DNA of 64,000 nt from Chryseobacterium indicum (GTDB taxonomy: Bacteria; Bacteroidota; Bacteroidia; Flavobacteriales; Weeksellaceae): contig NZ_JACSGT010000001.1 of NCBI RefSeq assembly GCF_021504595.1, positions 1,674,001 through 1,738,000 on the forward strand. The letters run 5' to 3'. Each line of letters starts with the position of its first letter. The first letter of the stretch is position 1. The position numbers were made by a program, and so were the translations under genes. Under the pieces are notes generated by a model. That model made no database searches. It was given only the letters and a program-made list of their open reading frames with translations, and was not told the origin of the DNA. This document shows positions 1 through 8,387 of the stretch, one piece after another.

Positions 1-411
1 AACAATTTCTTCCGGCTTTTCAGATCCTTCGATAAAGGCTAAAATATTTTCGGAATCAGGAAGATTTCCACCGCCTCTTTTCTTCATAAAATCTGCCGGA
101 ACTTTTTGATAATATGATCCCAAAGCTTTAGGATAAGAAATTCCCAAACCTTTGTAGTAGTTCACCATATATTGTCCTGCCTTTTTTTGTCCCGGACTTC
201 CCGTATCTCTTCCCTCCATTTCATCGGAAGCAATAACGTATAAGTTTTTCTTTAAATCTTCTGCCTTAATTTCCTTATAGGCAGACAGAAAAGCTTTATC
301 ACCTTTTGCGACAGACGAAGATTGGGTTCCTGCTGCATCGGCTGCGTTTTTTGCCGTTCCGCAGCTTACCACTACAGCAAGTGAAAATAGTGGAATGAAT
401 AATTTTCTCAT
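1..411 (-). CDS. M28-family peptidase lipoprotein, N-terminal part (runs off window)
   Basis: The first 137 codons of a leftward gene whose remainder lies outside the window. The protein starts with a lipoprotein signal peptide (MRKLFIPLFSLAVVVSCG, lipobox Cys17), followed by a low-complexity Ala/Ser linker. From about residue 45 it has the pattern of the N-terminal part of M28 zinc aminopeptidases (KAEDLKKNLYVIASDEMEGR, then DTGSPGQKKAG). The metal-binding residues would lie downstream and cannot be seen. A surface or periplasmic exopeptidase is likely. The start is the only ATG giving a signal peptide. Confidence 0.8.
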   Translation of the reverse strand, partial: MRKLFIPLFSLAVVVSCGTAKNAADAAGTQSSSVAKGDKAFLSAYKEIKAEDLKKNLYVIASDEMEGRDTGSPGQKKAGQYMVNYYKGLGISYPKALGSYYQKVPADFMKKRGGGNLPDSENILAFIEGSEKPEEIV

Positions 412-474
412 TATGGAATAATTTGCCTAAAAATAACAAAAAATATTTAATCTTTTACGGATTGCTATTTTTCT

Positions 475-482
475 TATATTTG
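475..482 (+). promoter_or_regulatory. -7 promoter element TATATTTG for the aminotransferase gene
   Basis: Matches the Bacteroidetes sigma-A -7 consensus TAnnTTTG, 17 bases before the ATG. No clear -33 TTG sits at the usual 17-23 base spacing, so this rests on the -7 element alone. Confidence 0.45.
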
Positions 483-499
483 AAATAAATGCAAAAAGC

Positions 500-1639
500 A
501 TGGAGAATATCTACGGATTCAATCATTATTCTTTTTTTACTGAAATGTCTGAACTGGCAACCCAAAACAACAGTTTTGATCTGTCTTTGGGACTGCCGGA
601 TTTTGATATTGACCATCGCTTACGGGAATATCTGAAAGAAGCTGCAGATCTCAACAGTCATCATTATGAGCCACTTGCAGGAAATCCGCTTCTGATAGAA
701 AATGTAATCCGTTTTAATTCTAACAGAAAAAACAGCATCCGATTGCAGCAAAATGAAGTTACGATTGTTCCCTGTGCAACTTTTGCTTTATATACTTCCC
801 TTAAATCTATTCTTAATCAGGGAGATGAGGTTATTGTTATACAGCCTTCTTATTATACCTATGGTCCATCCATTTTCCTGAATGGAGGCATTCCTGTCTA
901 TTATGATGTTGACAATGATTTTTCGGTAAATTGGGAAAAACTGCAAAACTGCATTTCTGAAAAAACAAAAGCTATTATTGTAAATTCGCCACAAAATCCA
1001 ACCGGAAAAATATGGTCTGAACAAGATTGGAATCAATTATACAGCATTATCAAACACCAGGAAATTTATCTGATTTCAGAAGAAATTTACGACACCTATT
1101 GTTTTGACGGAAAGGAACATTACAGCTCATTTCTTCATCCTGAGCTCAAAAAAAGAACTTTCTGCATTTTTTCTTTTGGAAAAATGTTTCATTCCACAGG
1201 ATGGAAAGTGGGATATCTTTTGACGCCTGAAGAATTAACGGCAAAATTCCGCTGTCATCAACAGTACATTTCCTATAGCGCAAACGCGCCGTGTCAGTAC
1301 GCAATAGCCAAATATCTGGAAGTTTTTGATCCTTCACAGAACCAGATTTTAATGCAGGAAAAACGCGATCTTTTTAATGATCTGATTAAAGAAACGCCTT
1401 TCATTGTTGAACAAAAAGCAGAAGGTGCCGTTTTTCAAATCGTGAATTTCAGAACTGTTTCAAAAACAATGACAGATGTAGAGTTCTCAAAATGGCTGAC
1501 TATCGAAAAGAAAGTCGCATGTCTGCCTTTATCGGCTTTTTACAATTCCAGACAGAATTCAGATTATATCCGATTTAGTTTTGCTAAAAATGATGATCTG
1601 ATTATTAATGCGCTTGAGTATTTGAAAAAGAATCTTTAA
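500..1639 (+). CDS. PLP-dependent aminotransferase, YbdL-like (methionine aminotransferase type)
   Basis: A 379-residue fold-type I aminotransferase. The Schiff-base lysine is K228 in SFGKMFHSTGWKVGY, a variant of the usual SxSKxxxxxGxRxGY in which Lys replaces the Arg after GW; E. coli YbdL has the same FGKxxHxTGWKxGY pattern. The cofactor/substrate loop NSPQNPTGK is at 162-170. YbdL-type enzymes prefer methionine and aromatic amino acids with 2-oxo acids, so a role in methionine salvage or amino-acid turnover is plausible, though substrate cannot be read from sequence. Gene stands alone, divergent from the M28 peptidase gene. Confidence 0.85.
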   Translation: MENIYGFNHYSFFTEMSELATQNNSFDLSLGLPDFDIDHRLREYLKEAADLNSHHYEPLAGNPLLIENVIRFNSNRKNSIRLQQNEVTIVPCATFALYTSLKSILNQGDEVIVIQPSYYTYGPSIFLNGGIPVYYDVDNDFSVNWEKLQNCISEKTKAIIVNSPQNPTGKIWSEQDWNQLYSIIKHQEIYLISEEIYDTYCFDGKEHYSSFLHPELKKRTFCIFSFGKMFHSTGWKVGYLLTPEELTAKFRCHQQYISYSANAPCQYAIAKYLEVFDPSQNQILMQEKRDLFNDLIKETPFIVEQKAEGAVFQIVNFRTVSKTMTDVEFSKWLTIEKKVACLPLSAFYNSRQNSDYIRFSFAKNDDLIINALEYLKKNL

Positions 1640-1771
1640 ATTACTGTCAGTGTAAAGATCTTCATTTCTTTATTTTTAGATTTCTCCTTTGTCGAAATGA
1701 CAGCAGGAAATATTTTATTCTGTTGATTGAGCAGATTTCTTGGCAGGAAAATTTAAATGATATTTAAAACA

Positions 1772-1796
1772 AAAGCACCGCATTACGCAGTGCTTT
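1772..1796 (-). terminator. Rho-independent terminator after hppA
   Basis: Hairpin with arms AAAGCACYGC / GCGGTGCTTT (one G-U pair) and a short loop, followed on the minus strand by TTGTTTT, 24 bases past the hppA stop codon. Confidence 0.7.
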
Positions 1797-1819
1797 CTGT
1801 ATTTAATAAAGTTGATTTT

Positions 1820-4546
1820 TTAAAGAGACAATACTCTCACATCAATTCTTCTGTTTTTTGCCATACATTCGTCCGTATCATTGGCTGCGCAAACAGGATG
1901 CTGAGAACCGTATCCTTCTGCTTCTACCCTGTCTCCGGAAATTCCCAGTTCCAGCAGTTTCAGTTTTGCAGTCTGGGCTCTAAGATTGGAAAGTTTCTGG
2001 TTGCTCTCTTCATTTCCTGAATTATCGGTGTAACCTCCCAATTTAATTTTTAAAGACGGATAGGCATTCATGATTTCAACTAAATTTAATAATTGAATTT
2101 CCGAACCCGCTTTTAAATCACTGGAACCTGTCTCAAAATAGAGATTTTCTACCGTAAACCATTTATTCGGATCCAAAACTCCCTGATCTTTATTTTTAAC
2201 CGAATTGTACATTTGATATAACTGGCTTCCTTCTCCGATTTTTATCTTCTTTCCTCCATTCAGCTGTATTTCCTGAATATTTCCTGTATCATAAACAAAG
2301 TCTCCGTTTTCATTAACATAACCTTTAATTTCCTGTGGAACAACAGCTACTGTTCCTGTATGATTATTCACTGAAACACCTGAAACGCCTGTTAAAGCTT
2401 CAATTTTCGCTTTTCTGTTGGCATCTATTTTATCTTTATGTAAAACAGCCAATGTCGGAGCAATCACCAAAGAAACAATCGACATCAGTTTAATCAGGAT
2501 ATTCATTGAAGGTCCTGAAGTATCTTTGAACGGATCTCCCACCGTATCTCCCGTTACGGAAGCTTTATGGGGTTCAGAACCTTTATAATAAGTCTGTCCG
2601 TTGATATCCACTCCTTTTTCAAAAGATTTCTTTGCATTGTCCCAGGCTCCGCCTGCATTATTCTGGAACATTCCCATTAAAACTCCGCTCACCGTTGCTC
2701 CGGCAAGGAAACCTCCTAAAACCTCCGGTCCGAAAATAAACCCGATCAGCAAAGGTGAAACAATAGCAATCGCTCCGGGAAGCATCATCTTTCTGATGGA
2801 AGCATCGGTTGAAATGGCTACACATTTTTCATATTCCGGCTGTGCTTTTCCTTCTAAAATTCCCGGAATCTCTCGGAACTGCCTTCTAACTTCTTCTACC
2901 ATTGCCATTGCAGCCTGTCCAACCGCAGTGATTGCCAGAGATGAAAAGATAAAAGGTATCATTCCGCCGACAAATAATCCGGCAAGAACATCGGCTCTGT
3001 ATATATCAATTCCGTCAATTCCTGCAATTCCAACAAAAGCCGCGAATAAAGCTAAAGCCGTTAAAGCAGCAGAAGCGATTGCAAAACCTTTTCCTGTGGC
3101 TGCCGTTGTGTTGCCTACTGCATCAAGGATATCCGTTCTCTCACGAACTTCTTTGGGAAGTTCACTCATTTCGGCAATTCCTCCTGCGTTATCTGCAATC
3201 GGTCCGAAAGCGTCAATAGCCAACTGCATGGCTGTTGTTGCCATCATTCCGGCTGCTGCGATGGCTACACCATATAATCCTGCGCAAAGATATGATCCGT
3301 AAATTCCGCCTGCCAAAACAATAATAGGAAGCAACGTAGATTCCATTCCCACAGAAAGACCTCCGATAATATTGGTGGCATGACCTGTTGAAGATTGTCT
3401 GACGATGCTCGAAACCGGTCTCTTTCCCATTGCCGTGTAATATTCTGTGATGATACTCATTAAAGTACCTACAACCAATCCTACCATAATTGCTCCAAAA
3501 ACACCCATTTTAGAGAATTCGTGCCCTCGGAGAACCATTTTGTCGGGCAAGATATAATTTACCAAAAAATAAGCAGCTACCGCCGTAATCACAATACTTC
3601 CCCAGTTTCCCAGATTTAAAGCATTCTGCACACTTGAGGTGGAAGATCCTTCACTATCATTAATTCGGACAAACAGGGTTCCTATTATTGAAAAAATAAT
3701 TCCTGTTCCTGCAATCAGCATAGGAAGAAGTATAGGGGCAAAGCCACCGAAAGAATCCTGAGAAATGGTTTCTCTTCCCAAAACCATGGTTGCTAAAACC
3801 GTTGCTACATAAGAACCAAACAAATCAGCTCCCATTCCTGCAACGTCACCTACGTTATCTCCTACGTTATCTGCAATGGTTGCGGGATTTCGGGGATCAT
3901 CCTCCGGAATTCCGGCTTCAACTTTTCCCACTAAATCGGCTCCCACATCCGCTGCTTTTGTGTAGATTCCTCCTCCTACTCTTGCAAAAAGCGCTATAGA
4001 CTCAGCTCCCAGAGAAAATCCTGTAAGAATTTCAATCGTTCTTTCCATTTCGTGGGAATCTACGGTCGCATCCGGCGCAAAAATCTGTTTAATAATTAAG
4101 AACAATGCTCCCAATCCTAAAACCGCCAAACCCGCGACTCCCATTCCCATTACGGAACCTCCGGTAAAAGAAACTTTTAAAGCCTTTGAAAGAGATGTTT
4201 TCGCAGCCTGTGCTGTTCTTACATTGGATTTTGTGGCGATTTTCATTCCGATAAAACCTGCCGATGCGGAAAATATAGCTCCGACTATAAAGGCAATCCC
4301 GATACTCCAGTGGGAGTTGGCATTACTCATCCCCATCACCGCTAAAAGAATCGCTACCACAACTACGAAATAGGTTAAAATCCTGTACTCGGCTTTTAGA
4401 AAAGCCATCGCACCGTCAGCAATATGTCCGCTGATAATTTTCATTTTTTCATTTCCGGCATCCTGCTTACTTACCCAGTTACTTTGGATGAAAGTATACA
4501 GTAAGGCAATGACACCAAAAATTGGTACTAACACAAATAGATCCAT
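1820..4546 (-). CDS. hppA: Membrane-bound proton pyrophosphatase fused to a C-terminal OmpA-like domain
   Basis: 908 residues; ordinary membrane pyrophosphatases are about 660-770. Residues 1-705 are a complete mPPase: the substrate region [13 protein letters not shown] at 200-212, DNVGDNVGD at 226-234, and [10 protein letters not shown] at 478-487. Ala at the K-versus-A position suggests a K+-dependent enzyme. The gate glutamate found in Na+-PPases as DLFESY is Gly here (G244, DLFGSY), while an extra Glu lies in the previous helix (E182, LGAES); this matches the Flavobacterium-type H+-PPases. A linker of about 90 residues leads to an OmpA-like domain (about 798-908) with GYTDNSG and NRRIDV, the Asp and Arg positions used to bind peptidoglycan. 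Since mPPase C-termini face the periplasm, the tail would sit in the right compartment to anchor the pump to the wall (inference). Confidence 0.93.
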   Translation of the reverse strand: MDLFVLVPIFGVIALLYTFIQSNWVSKQDAGNEKMKIISGHIADGAMAFLKAEYRILTYFVVVVAILLAVMGMSNANSHWSIGIAFIVGAIFSASAGFIGMKIATKSNVRTAQAAKTSLSKALKVSFTGGSVMGMGVAGLAVLGLGALFLIIKQIFAPDATVDSHEMERTIEILTGFSLGAESIALFARVGGGIYTKAADVGADLVGKVEAGIPEDDPRNPATIADNVGDNVGDVAGMGADLFGSYVATVLATMVLGRETISQDSFGGFAPILLPMLIAGTGIIFSIIGTLFVRINDSEGSSTSSVQNALNLGNWGSIVITAVAAYFLVNYILPDKMVLRGHEFSKMGVFGAIMVGLVVGTLMSIITEYYTAMGKRPVSSIVRQSSTGHATNIIGGLSVGMESTLLPIIVLAGGIYGSYLCAGLYGVAIAAAGMMATTAMQLAIDAFGPIADNAGGIAEMSELPKEVRERTDILDAVGNTTAATGKGFAIASAALTALALFAAFVGIAGIDGIDIYRADVLAGLFVGGMIPFIFSSLAITAVGQAAMAMVEEVRRQFREIPGILEGKAQPEYEKCVAISTDASIRKMMLPGAIAIVSPLLIGFIFGPEVLGGFLAGATVSGVLMGMFQNNAGGAWDNAKKSFEKGVDINGQTYYKGSEPHKASVTGDTVGDPFKDTSGPSMNILIKLMSIVSLVIAPTLAVLHKDKIDANRKAKIEALTGVSGVSVNNHTGTVAVVPQEIKGYVNENGDFVYDTGNIQEIQLNGGKKIKIGEGSQLYQMYNSVKNKDQGVLDPNKWFTVENLYFETGSSDLKAGSEIQLLNLVEIMNAYPSLKIKLGGYTDNSGNEESNQKLSNLRAQTAKLKLLELGISGDRVEAEGYGSQHPVCAANDTDECMAKNRRIDVRVLSL

Positions 4547-4835
4547 AGTTTAATATTTTTTTGGTAATAGATTATTAAATATAACGAATAATTTCTATGG
4601 ATTATGTTAAAATATATATAACTATTTCAAAATTAGAAGTTAAACGATTAAACAAATTGAATTTATTATGTTTAAATTTTGAATAAGCTGTTATGTAAAT
4701 TGAGTTATTAATTTTTTAATGCAATCTGCGGAAAATTAAAGGCATTTCATTCAGTCAATGATGACAAATATACTTGATAGATAAAATTAAAAGGACTTTT
4801 GAGGGATTTTTATCATTCATAAATGTTGCAGATGA

Positions 4836-4868
4836 AAACCTCATAGGTTTTTAAAACCTATGAGGTTT
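4836..4868. repeat. Perfect palindromic hairpin, 16-bp arms
   Basis: Arms AAACCTCATAGGTTTT and AAAACCTATGAGGTTT around a single T. It lies in the 626-base gap between hppA and ppa, too far upstream of hppA to be a terminator of either gene. Probably one copy of a dispersed palindromic element. Confidence 0.7.
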
Positions 4869-4898
4869 GGTTTGTATGATATTAAAAGTAATAATGAT

Positions 4899-5001
4899 TA
4901 GCCCTGATTGAAACGACATCCTTTTTTGTTGCGGGCGGAGAGAAGCGGAGCTCGTAACAAAAAAGATACAGTGAAAAGCAGGAAACAGCTCCTAAAAAAT
5001 T
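4899..5001. repeat. Variable-stem dispersed element, copy 1
   Basis: Left flank TAGCCCTGATTGAAACG and right flank GTGAAAAGCAGGAAACAGCT plus CCTAAAAAATTAA bracket a hairpin (CTTTTTTGTTGCGGGC pairing with GCTCGTAACAAAAAAG). A second copy near 32.2 kb has nearly the same flanks but a different hairpin. In this copy the left CCTG can pair with the right CAGG, enclosing the central stem. Function unknown. Confidence 0.75.
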
Positions 5002-5011
5002 AAAATTTATT

Positions 5012-5056
5012 ACTGATAATATTTCTGTTCATTAAAAACTGATAATATTTCTGTTC
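5012..5056. repeat. Two tandem copies of a 19-base unit
   Basis: ACTGATAATATTTCTGTTC occurs twice with a 26-base period. It abuts the variable-stem element. No other content is seen in the rest of the gap upstream of hppA. Confidence 0.7.
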
Positions 5057-5120
5057 TTTATTGTTGTCGAAAGGTGTGATTTCTGAATTTCCAATAAAAA
5101 TAGAAAACGATCAAAAAGAA

Positions 5121-5148
5121 AAAGGATAAACGAAACCGTCTATCCTTT
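5121..5148 (-). terminator. Terminator after ppa
   Basis: AAAGGATA / TATCCTTT stem with inner ACG/CGT pairs, followed on the minus strand by a T-rich run, about 25 bases past the ppa stop. Confidence 0.7.
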
Positions 5149-5172
5149 ACTTTTATCTGAAATTTGAGAATT

Positions 5173-5784
5173 TTATCCTCCGTATTTGTTTGAATAATCG
5201 TCCTGAGAAGCTTTGATTACCTTTTTAGCATGTTCTGCTCCGTAAACTTCCTGAATTCTGCATTTTGCAGGCTCATCCGGTAAGTTCTTGTAAGTAAGGA
5301 AGTAGTGCATTAATCGTTTCACTTCTGCTTCCGGCAATTCTGAAATATCTCTGAAATGTCCGAATGCGTGATCGCCGATCATTACGGCAACAATTTTATC
5401 ATCTGCTTCTCCTCCGTCGATCATTTTGAAACCTCCGATTGGAATAGCTTCCATTAACAAACCTCCTGCGTGAATGTTGTGAGAGCTTAAAACACAGATG
5501 TCAAGCGGATCGTGATCTCCCATCGTAACATCTTTAGCACCTCTTTCAACCGCTAAGTTCATTACTGCAGTGTCACAATATGTTCTTGGAACAAAACCGT
5601 ATAATGCCGGGATAATATTTGAGAATTTCTGAGGCCGGTCTACCTTTAAAAATCCTGTTTCTTTATCTACTTCGTATTTAATAGTGTCTGAAGGAACGAT
5701 CTCCACGAAAACATTTACAACATTTGGCGCATCTTCTCCTGCAGAAATTCCGTGCCATGGATGTGCTTTAAAATTTGGAATCAT
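5173..5784 (-). CDS. ppa: Soluble inorganic pyrophosphatase, family I
   Basis: 203 residues. Hydrolyses cytoplasmic pyrophosphate to phosphate, pulling biosynthetic reactions forward. The family signature DHDPLD is present with metal ligands D90, D92 and D95, and a further acidic pair at D128-D129. The sequence resembles the longer plant/Bacteroidetes type (HPWHGI near the N-terminus). It lies 22 bases behind an uncharacterised membrane protein gene, likely co-transcribed with it, and 0.6 kb upstream of the membrane pyrophosphatase, so the cell has both energy-dissipating and energy-conserving ways to remove pyrophosphate side by side. Confidence 0.95.
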   Translation of the reverse strand: MIPNFKAHPWHGISAGEDAPNVVNVFVEIVPSDTIKYEVDKETGFLKVDRPQKFSNIIPALYGFVPRTYCDTAVMNLAVERGAKDVTMGDHDPLDICVLSSHNIHAGGLLMEAIPIGGFKMIDGGEADDKIVAVMIGDHAFGHFRDISELPEAEVKRLMHYFLTYKNLPDEPAKCRIQEVYGAEHAKKVIKASQDDYSNKYGG

Positions 5785-5806
5785 TATTTAAAATTTATTT
5801 TTTTAG

Positions 5807-6319
5807 TTAAGCTATTATTAAAATTTCTTTTCTTAAATCTTCAATGGTCATAGAAATATAATCTTCTCCTTCCATATAATTCATCAGAAAAATGGTTTTG
5901 AACTCATCAAGGCTTGCATTACCGTTGATTCCTTCGTAAGTTCTGTGAAGAAGTTCTATAACTGCGTTTTTTGACTCGACAATATTTTTCCACGAATTTT
6001 TAGTGATGTACAATTGCTGGGAAGCGTTGTAATCGAATTCTTCATTGATCGCCTTTTCGGTAAGAAAAATAAATTCATGGATTGCAAGACCTTTATCAAA
6101 CCTCTGGATAAGATTGGACGGTTTTAATCTTTCCATAAATAGCGTCATTCTTTCGTAAGACTGGGTTTTATTTTCGGAATTCGACTTTACAGAAAGTAAT
6201 CTGATTTCCTGCTCTTTAAGTTTAATATAAGTAAATACAAACTGTCTTAGCAAAACCAGAAAAGGTATTGCAATAATCAATGCGAAAGCATAGGGTAAAT
6301 ATCCTGAAAAACTTGTCAT
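5807..6319 (-). CDS. Uncharacterised single-pass membrane protein
   Basis: 170 residues from the ATG (MTSFSGYLPY). A longer reading from a TTG codon five residues upstream is unlikely, since that TTG lies inside the -7 promoter element. One transmembrane segment at about residues 8-28 is followed by a basic, charged helix and a cytoplasmic alpha-helical domain rich in Glu, Asn and aromatic residues. No catalytic motif is recognised. Its position directly before ppa suggests a shared transcript but not a shared function. Similar small membrane proteins occur in many Bacteroidetes without an assigned role. Confidence 0.7.
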   Translation of the reverse strand: MTSFSGYLPYAFALIIAIPFLVLLRQFVFTYIKLKEQEIRLLSVKSNSENKTQSYERMTLFMERLKPSNLIQRFDKGLAIHEFIFLTEKAINEEFDYNASQQLYITKNSWKNIVESKNAVIELLHRTYEGINGNASLDEFKTIFLMNYMEGEDYISMTIEDLRKEILIIA

Positions 6320-6331
6320 AATTTGAGGTAG

Positions 6332-6339
6332 CAAAATTA
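6332..6339 (-). promoter_or_regulatory. -7 element TAATTTTG for the membrane protein/ppa unit
   Basis: On the minus strand the sequence reads TAATTTTG, 12 bases before the ATG at 6319. It fixes the start choice of the downstream gene by overlapping the alternative TTG start. Confidence 0.5.
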
Positions 6340-6351
6340 GTAATTATTTGG

Positions 6352-7518
6352 CTATTTTTCTATAGTATCAGCTAATATTTGTTTTTTCGAATTCTGATAC
6401 GCAATTAACGACAAAATTATAATTAAGTAAAACCCAACCATCATTCTGTTTACTAATGTCGGAAACATTATGAAACGTAATGAAACAGTAAGATAAACAG
6501 CAACATACAGACCTAAAAAAATTAAACTTTTTCTGTTTTTACTAATGATTAATCTATAATCTAAAATAATAATGATAAAAATTAGCAGTAACGGGAAGTA
6601 AGATGTATTCCACTCAAACAGTATTTTTCCTTTCACACAGTTTAAATATTCACGAAAATTAAATACATCGGGATTTGAGATCGGATACAACTGAACTTTT
6701 GTAAACTGGTTCATAAACAAAACAGACCACGGGATCTGGTTAAAATATTGTATGATTGCGAAAGTTAATGTAAAATAGCCAACTGAAAATAAAATTTCTT
6801 TTGATTGAAATTTAAAATCCTTTCTGAAAAAGTATACTAGTAAAGATAAAAATGCATAAAAAATAAAATATTCAGGCCTTGTAAGAATACATAAAATTCC
6901 AAATATTGAAGAAACAAAAAGGTTTCTTTTCATTAATGCAAAATAAAAACTAAGTAATAAAAGTAATGTAGAAAAGCCATCCGGAGTAGCATGTCTTGAG
7001 GTATCTAAGAGAGGTTTGAATAATGAGATCAAAATGGTTAAAATAAAAGCCAGATAATTATTTCTAAGTATTTTTATTAAAAAAATAAAAATCAGAATTA
7101 CGATTAAGACATAGGAAATAATAGTGATAAGAAAAGTAGATGTTGAAGCCGAAAATCCAAATTTAAAAAAGACTGAGTTTATTAAATTGTAAAACGGTTT
7201 TACTGTAAATAACTGAAGTTCTTCCTCATACATTTTTGGATTTTCAGATAAATTCTTATAATAACTGTTATCTCCGATCGCTTCCTCTTTCCTTTCCATA
7301 TTTACCTTACCTACATCCGGATCTTTTTCTTTAAGTTCACTATAAACTTTTTTATGGATCTCTTCAATTTTCATATCAGGGAAATTAGCTTTATATACTA
7401 ATCCCATGTAAGCTTCAATATCTGAATTGTAATATTGATGTGTATAGAGATAATATGTCATTAAACATAAATAAAGTGATAGTAGAAATTTAATGATTTT
7501 ATTATTTTTAATTAACAT
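6352..7518 (-). CDS. Polytopic membrane protein, unknown (glycosyltransferase-C-like topology)
   Basis: 388 residues with roughly nine hydrophobic segments, an early transmembrane helix (about 10-28), then a soluble loop of about 90 charged residues containing many Lys/Glu, then closely spaced helices to the C-terminus. An extracytoplasmic loop after the first helix followed by a bundle of helices is typical of GT-C type or flippase-like envelope proteins, but no catalytic motif can be pointed to, so this is only a topology match. It is more AT-rich than its neighbours. Divergently transcribed from the next gene with a gap of only about 75 bases. Confidence 0.65.
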   Translation of the reverse strand: MLIKNNKIIKFLLSLYLCLMTYYLYTHQYYNSDIEAYMGLVYKANFPDMKIEEIHKKVYSELKEKDPDVGKVNMERKEEAIGDNSYYKNLSENPKMYEEELQLFTVKPFYNLINSVFFKFGFSASTSTFLITIISYVLIVILIFIFLIKILRNNYLAFILTILISLFKPLLDTSRHATPDGFSTLLLLLSFYFALMKRNLFVSSIFGILCILTRPEYFIFYAFLSLLVYFFRKDFKFQSKEILFSVGYFTLTFAIIQYFNQIPWSVLFMNQFTKVQLYPISNPDVFNFREYLNCVKGKILFEWNTSYFPLLLIFIIIILDYRLIISKNRKSLIFLGLYVAVYLTVSLRFIMFPTLVNRMMVGFYLIIILSLIAYQNSKKQILADTIEK

Positions 7519-7592
7519 TTTAAGTATTGTTTGGTAATTTAATTTTTATAGATTTACAAAGCTATAACAAAATAAAAAATAATCTTTTAATC

Positions 7593-8387
7593 ATGAAAAA
7601 AACAATTATCTTAATTGCCCTTGCAATTAATGCAATCTCTACAGCTCAATCTTGGAATTTAAATGGCAACTCTGGAACAGTACCCGGAACAAACTACATT
7701 GGAACTTCTGATAATCAAGACCTTGTACTAAAAACCAATAATCAAGAAAGATTAAGAGTGAACTCTAGCGGAAATATTGGACTAGCCGGAGCTCCCGCAA
7801 ACGATATTGCTCTAAAAGTATCGGGACGAACCCAAGTTCTAACTAATATTCTAAGCGACACCTTTTATGTAGGAAACGAAGGAGCTAATCATGACAATGG
7901 AAATTCTCTTGTTTTTCTTCGATACACACAATATCAGCCAAATAATCCAGGAATCATTGACGTAGCAGGATGGGGAACTTCTGCAGCATATGGATGGATT
8001 ATGTCATTAAGAGCAAACGGTAAACTTTTTTTGGGCACTAATCCAAATAACTCTTGTACAGATTGTAATGATTACCGTCTTTTTGTAAAAGATGGAATTA
8101 GAACCGAAAAAGTAAAAGTAGATATAGCTTCATCAAATGGATGGGCAGATTATGTTTTTGATGACAGTTATAAATTAATGGATTTAAACAGTTTGGAAAA
8201 TTATATTAAAACCAATAAACATCTTCCAGAAGTTCCATCAACTGATGAAGCAATAAAAAATGGTATTGAATTAAAAGAAATGAACATTCTTTTGTTAAAA
8301 AAAGTAGAAGAATTAACGCTTTATGTAATACAACAGCAAAAGGAGATTCAAAAACTTAAAAATACTGTTAAAAATGATGAAAAATAA
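7593..8387 (+). CDS. Secreted protein with tail-fibre-like C-terminal coiled coil
   Basis: 264 residues from the ATG that gives a signal peptide (MKKTIILIALAINAISTAQS); an upstream in-frame ATG would put 22 unsuitable residues before it. The middle has repeated tail-fibre/adhesin-type strands (ERLRVNSSGNIGL, ALKVSGRTQ). The end, about 190-264, has DDSYKLMDLNSLENYIKTN, HLPEVPSTDEA and a Leu/Lys/Glu coiled coil, the C-terminal pattern frequent in Bacteroidetes cell-surface and tail-fibre (peptidase S74-like) proteins. It overlaps the start of the downstream protease gene by 14 bases, implying translational coupling. Confidence 0.7.
   Translation: MKKTIILIALAINAISTAQSWNLNGNSGTVPGTNYIGTSDNQDLVLKTNNQERLRVNSSGNIGLAGAPANDIALKVSGRTQVLTNILSDTFYVGNEGANHDNGNSLVFLRYTQYQPNNPGIIDVAGWGTSAAYGWIMSLRANGKLFLGTNPNNSCTDCNDYRLFVKDGIRTEKVKVDIASSNGWADYVFDDSYKLMDLNSLENYIKTNKHLPEVPSTDEAIKNGIELKEMNILLLKKVEELTLYVIQQQKEIQKLKNTVKNDEK

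Noticed and set aside
2601..3302. 233-codon open frame on the plus strand inside hppA
   Set aside because: It is antisense to conserved mPPase helices and its Ala/Pro/Ser-rich translation reflects the other strand; no promoter or family features.
6332..6334. TTG start extending the membrane protein by five residues
   Set aside because: The TTG lies inside the TAATTTTG promoter element, and the ATG gives a better N-terminus.
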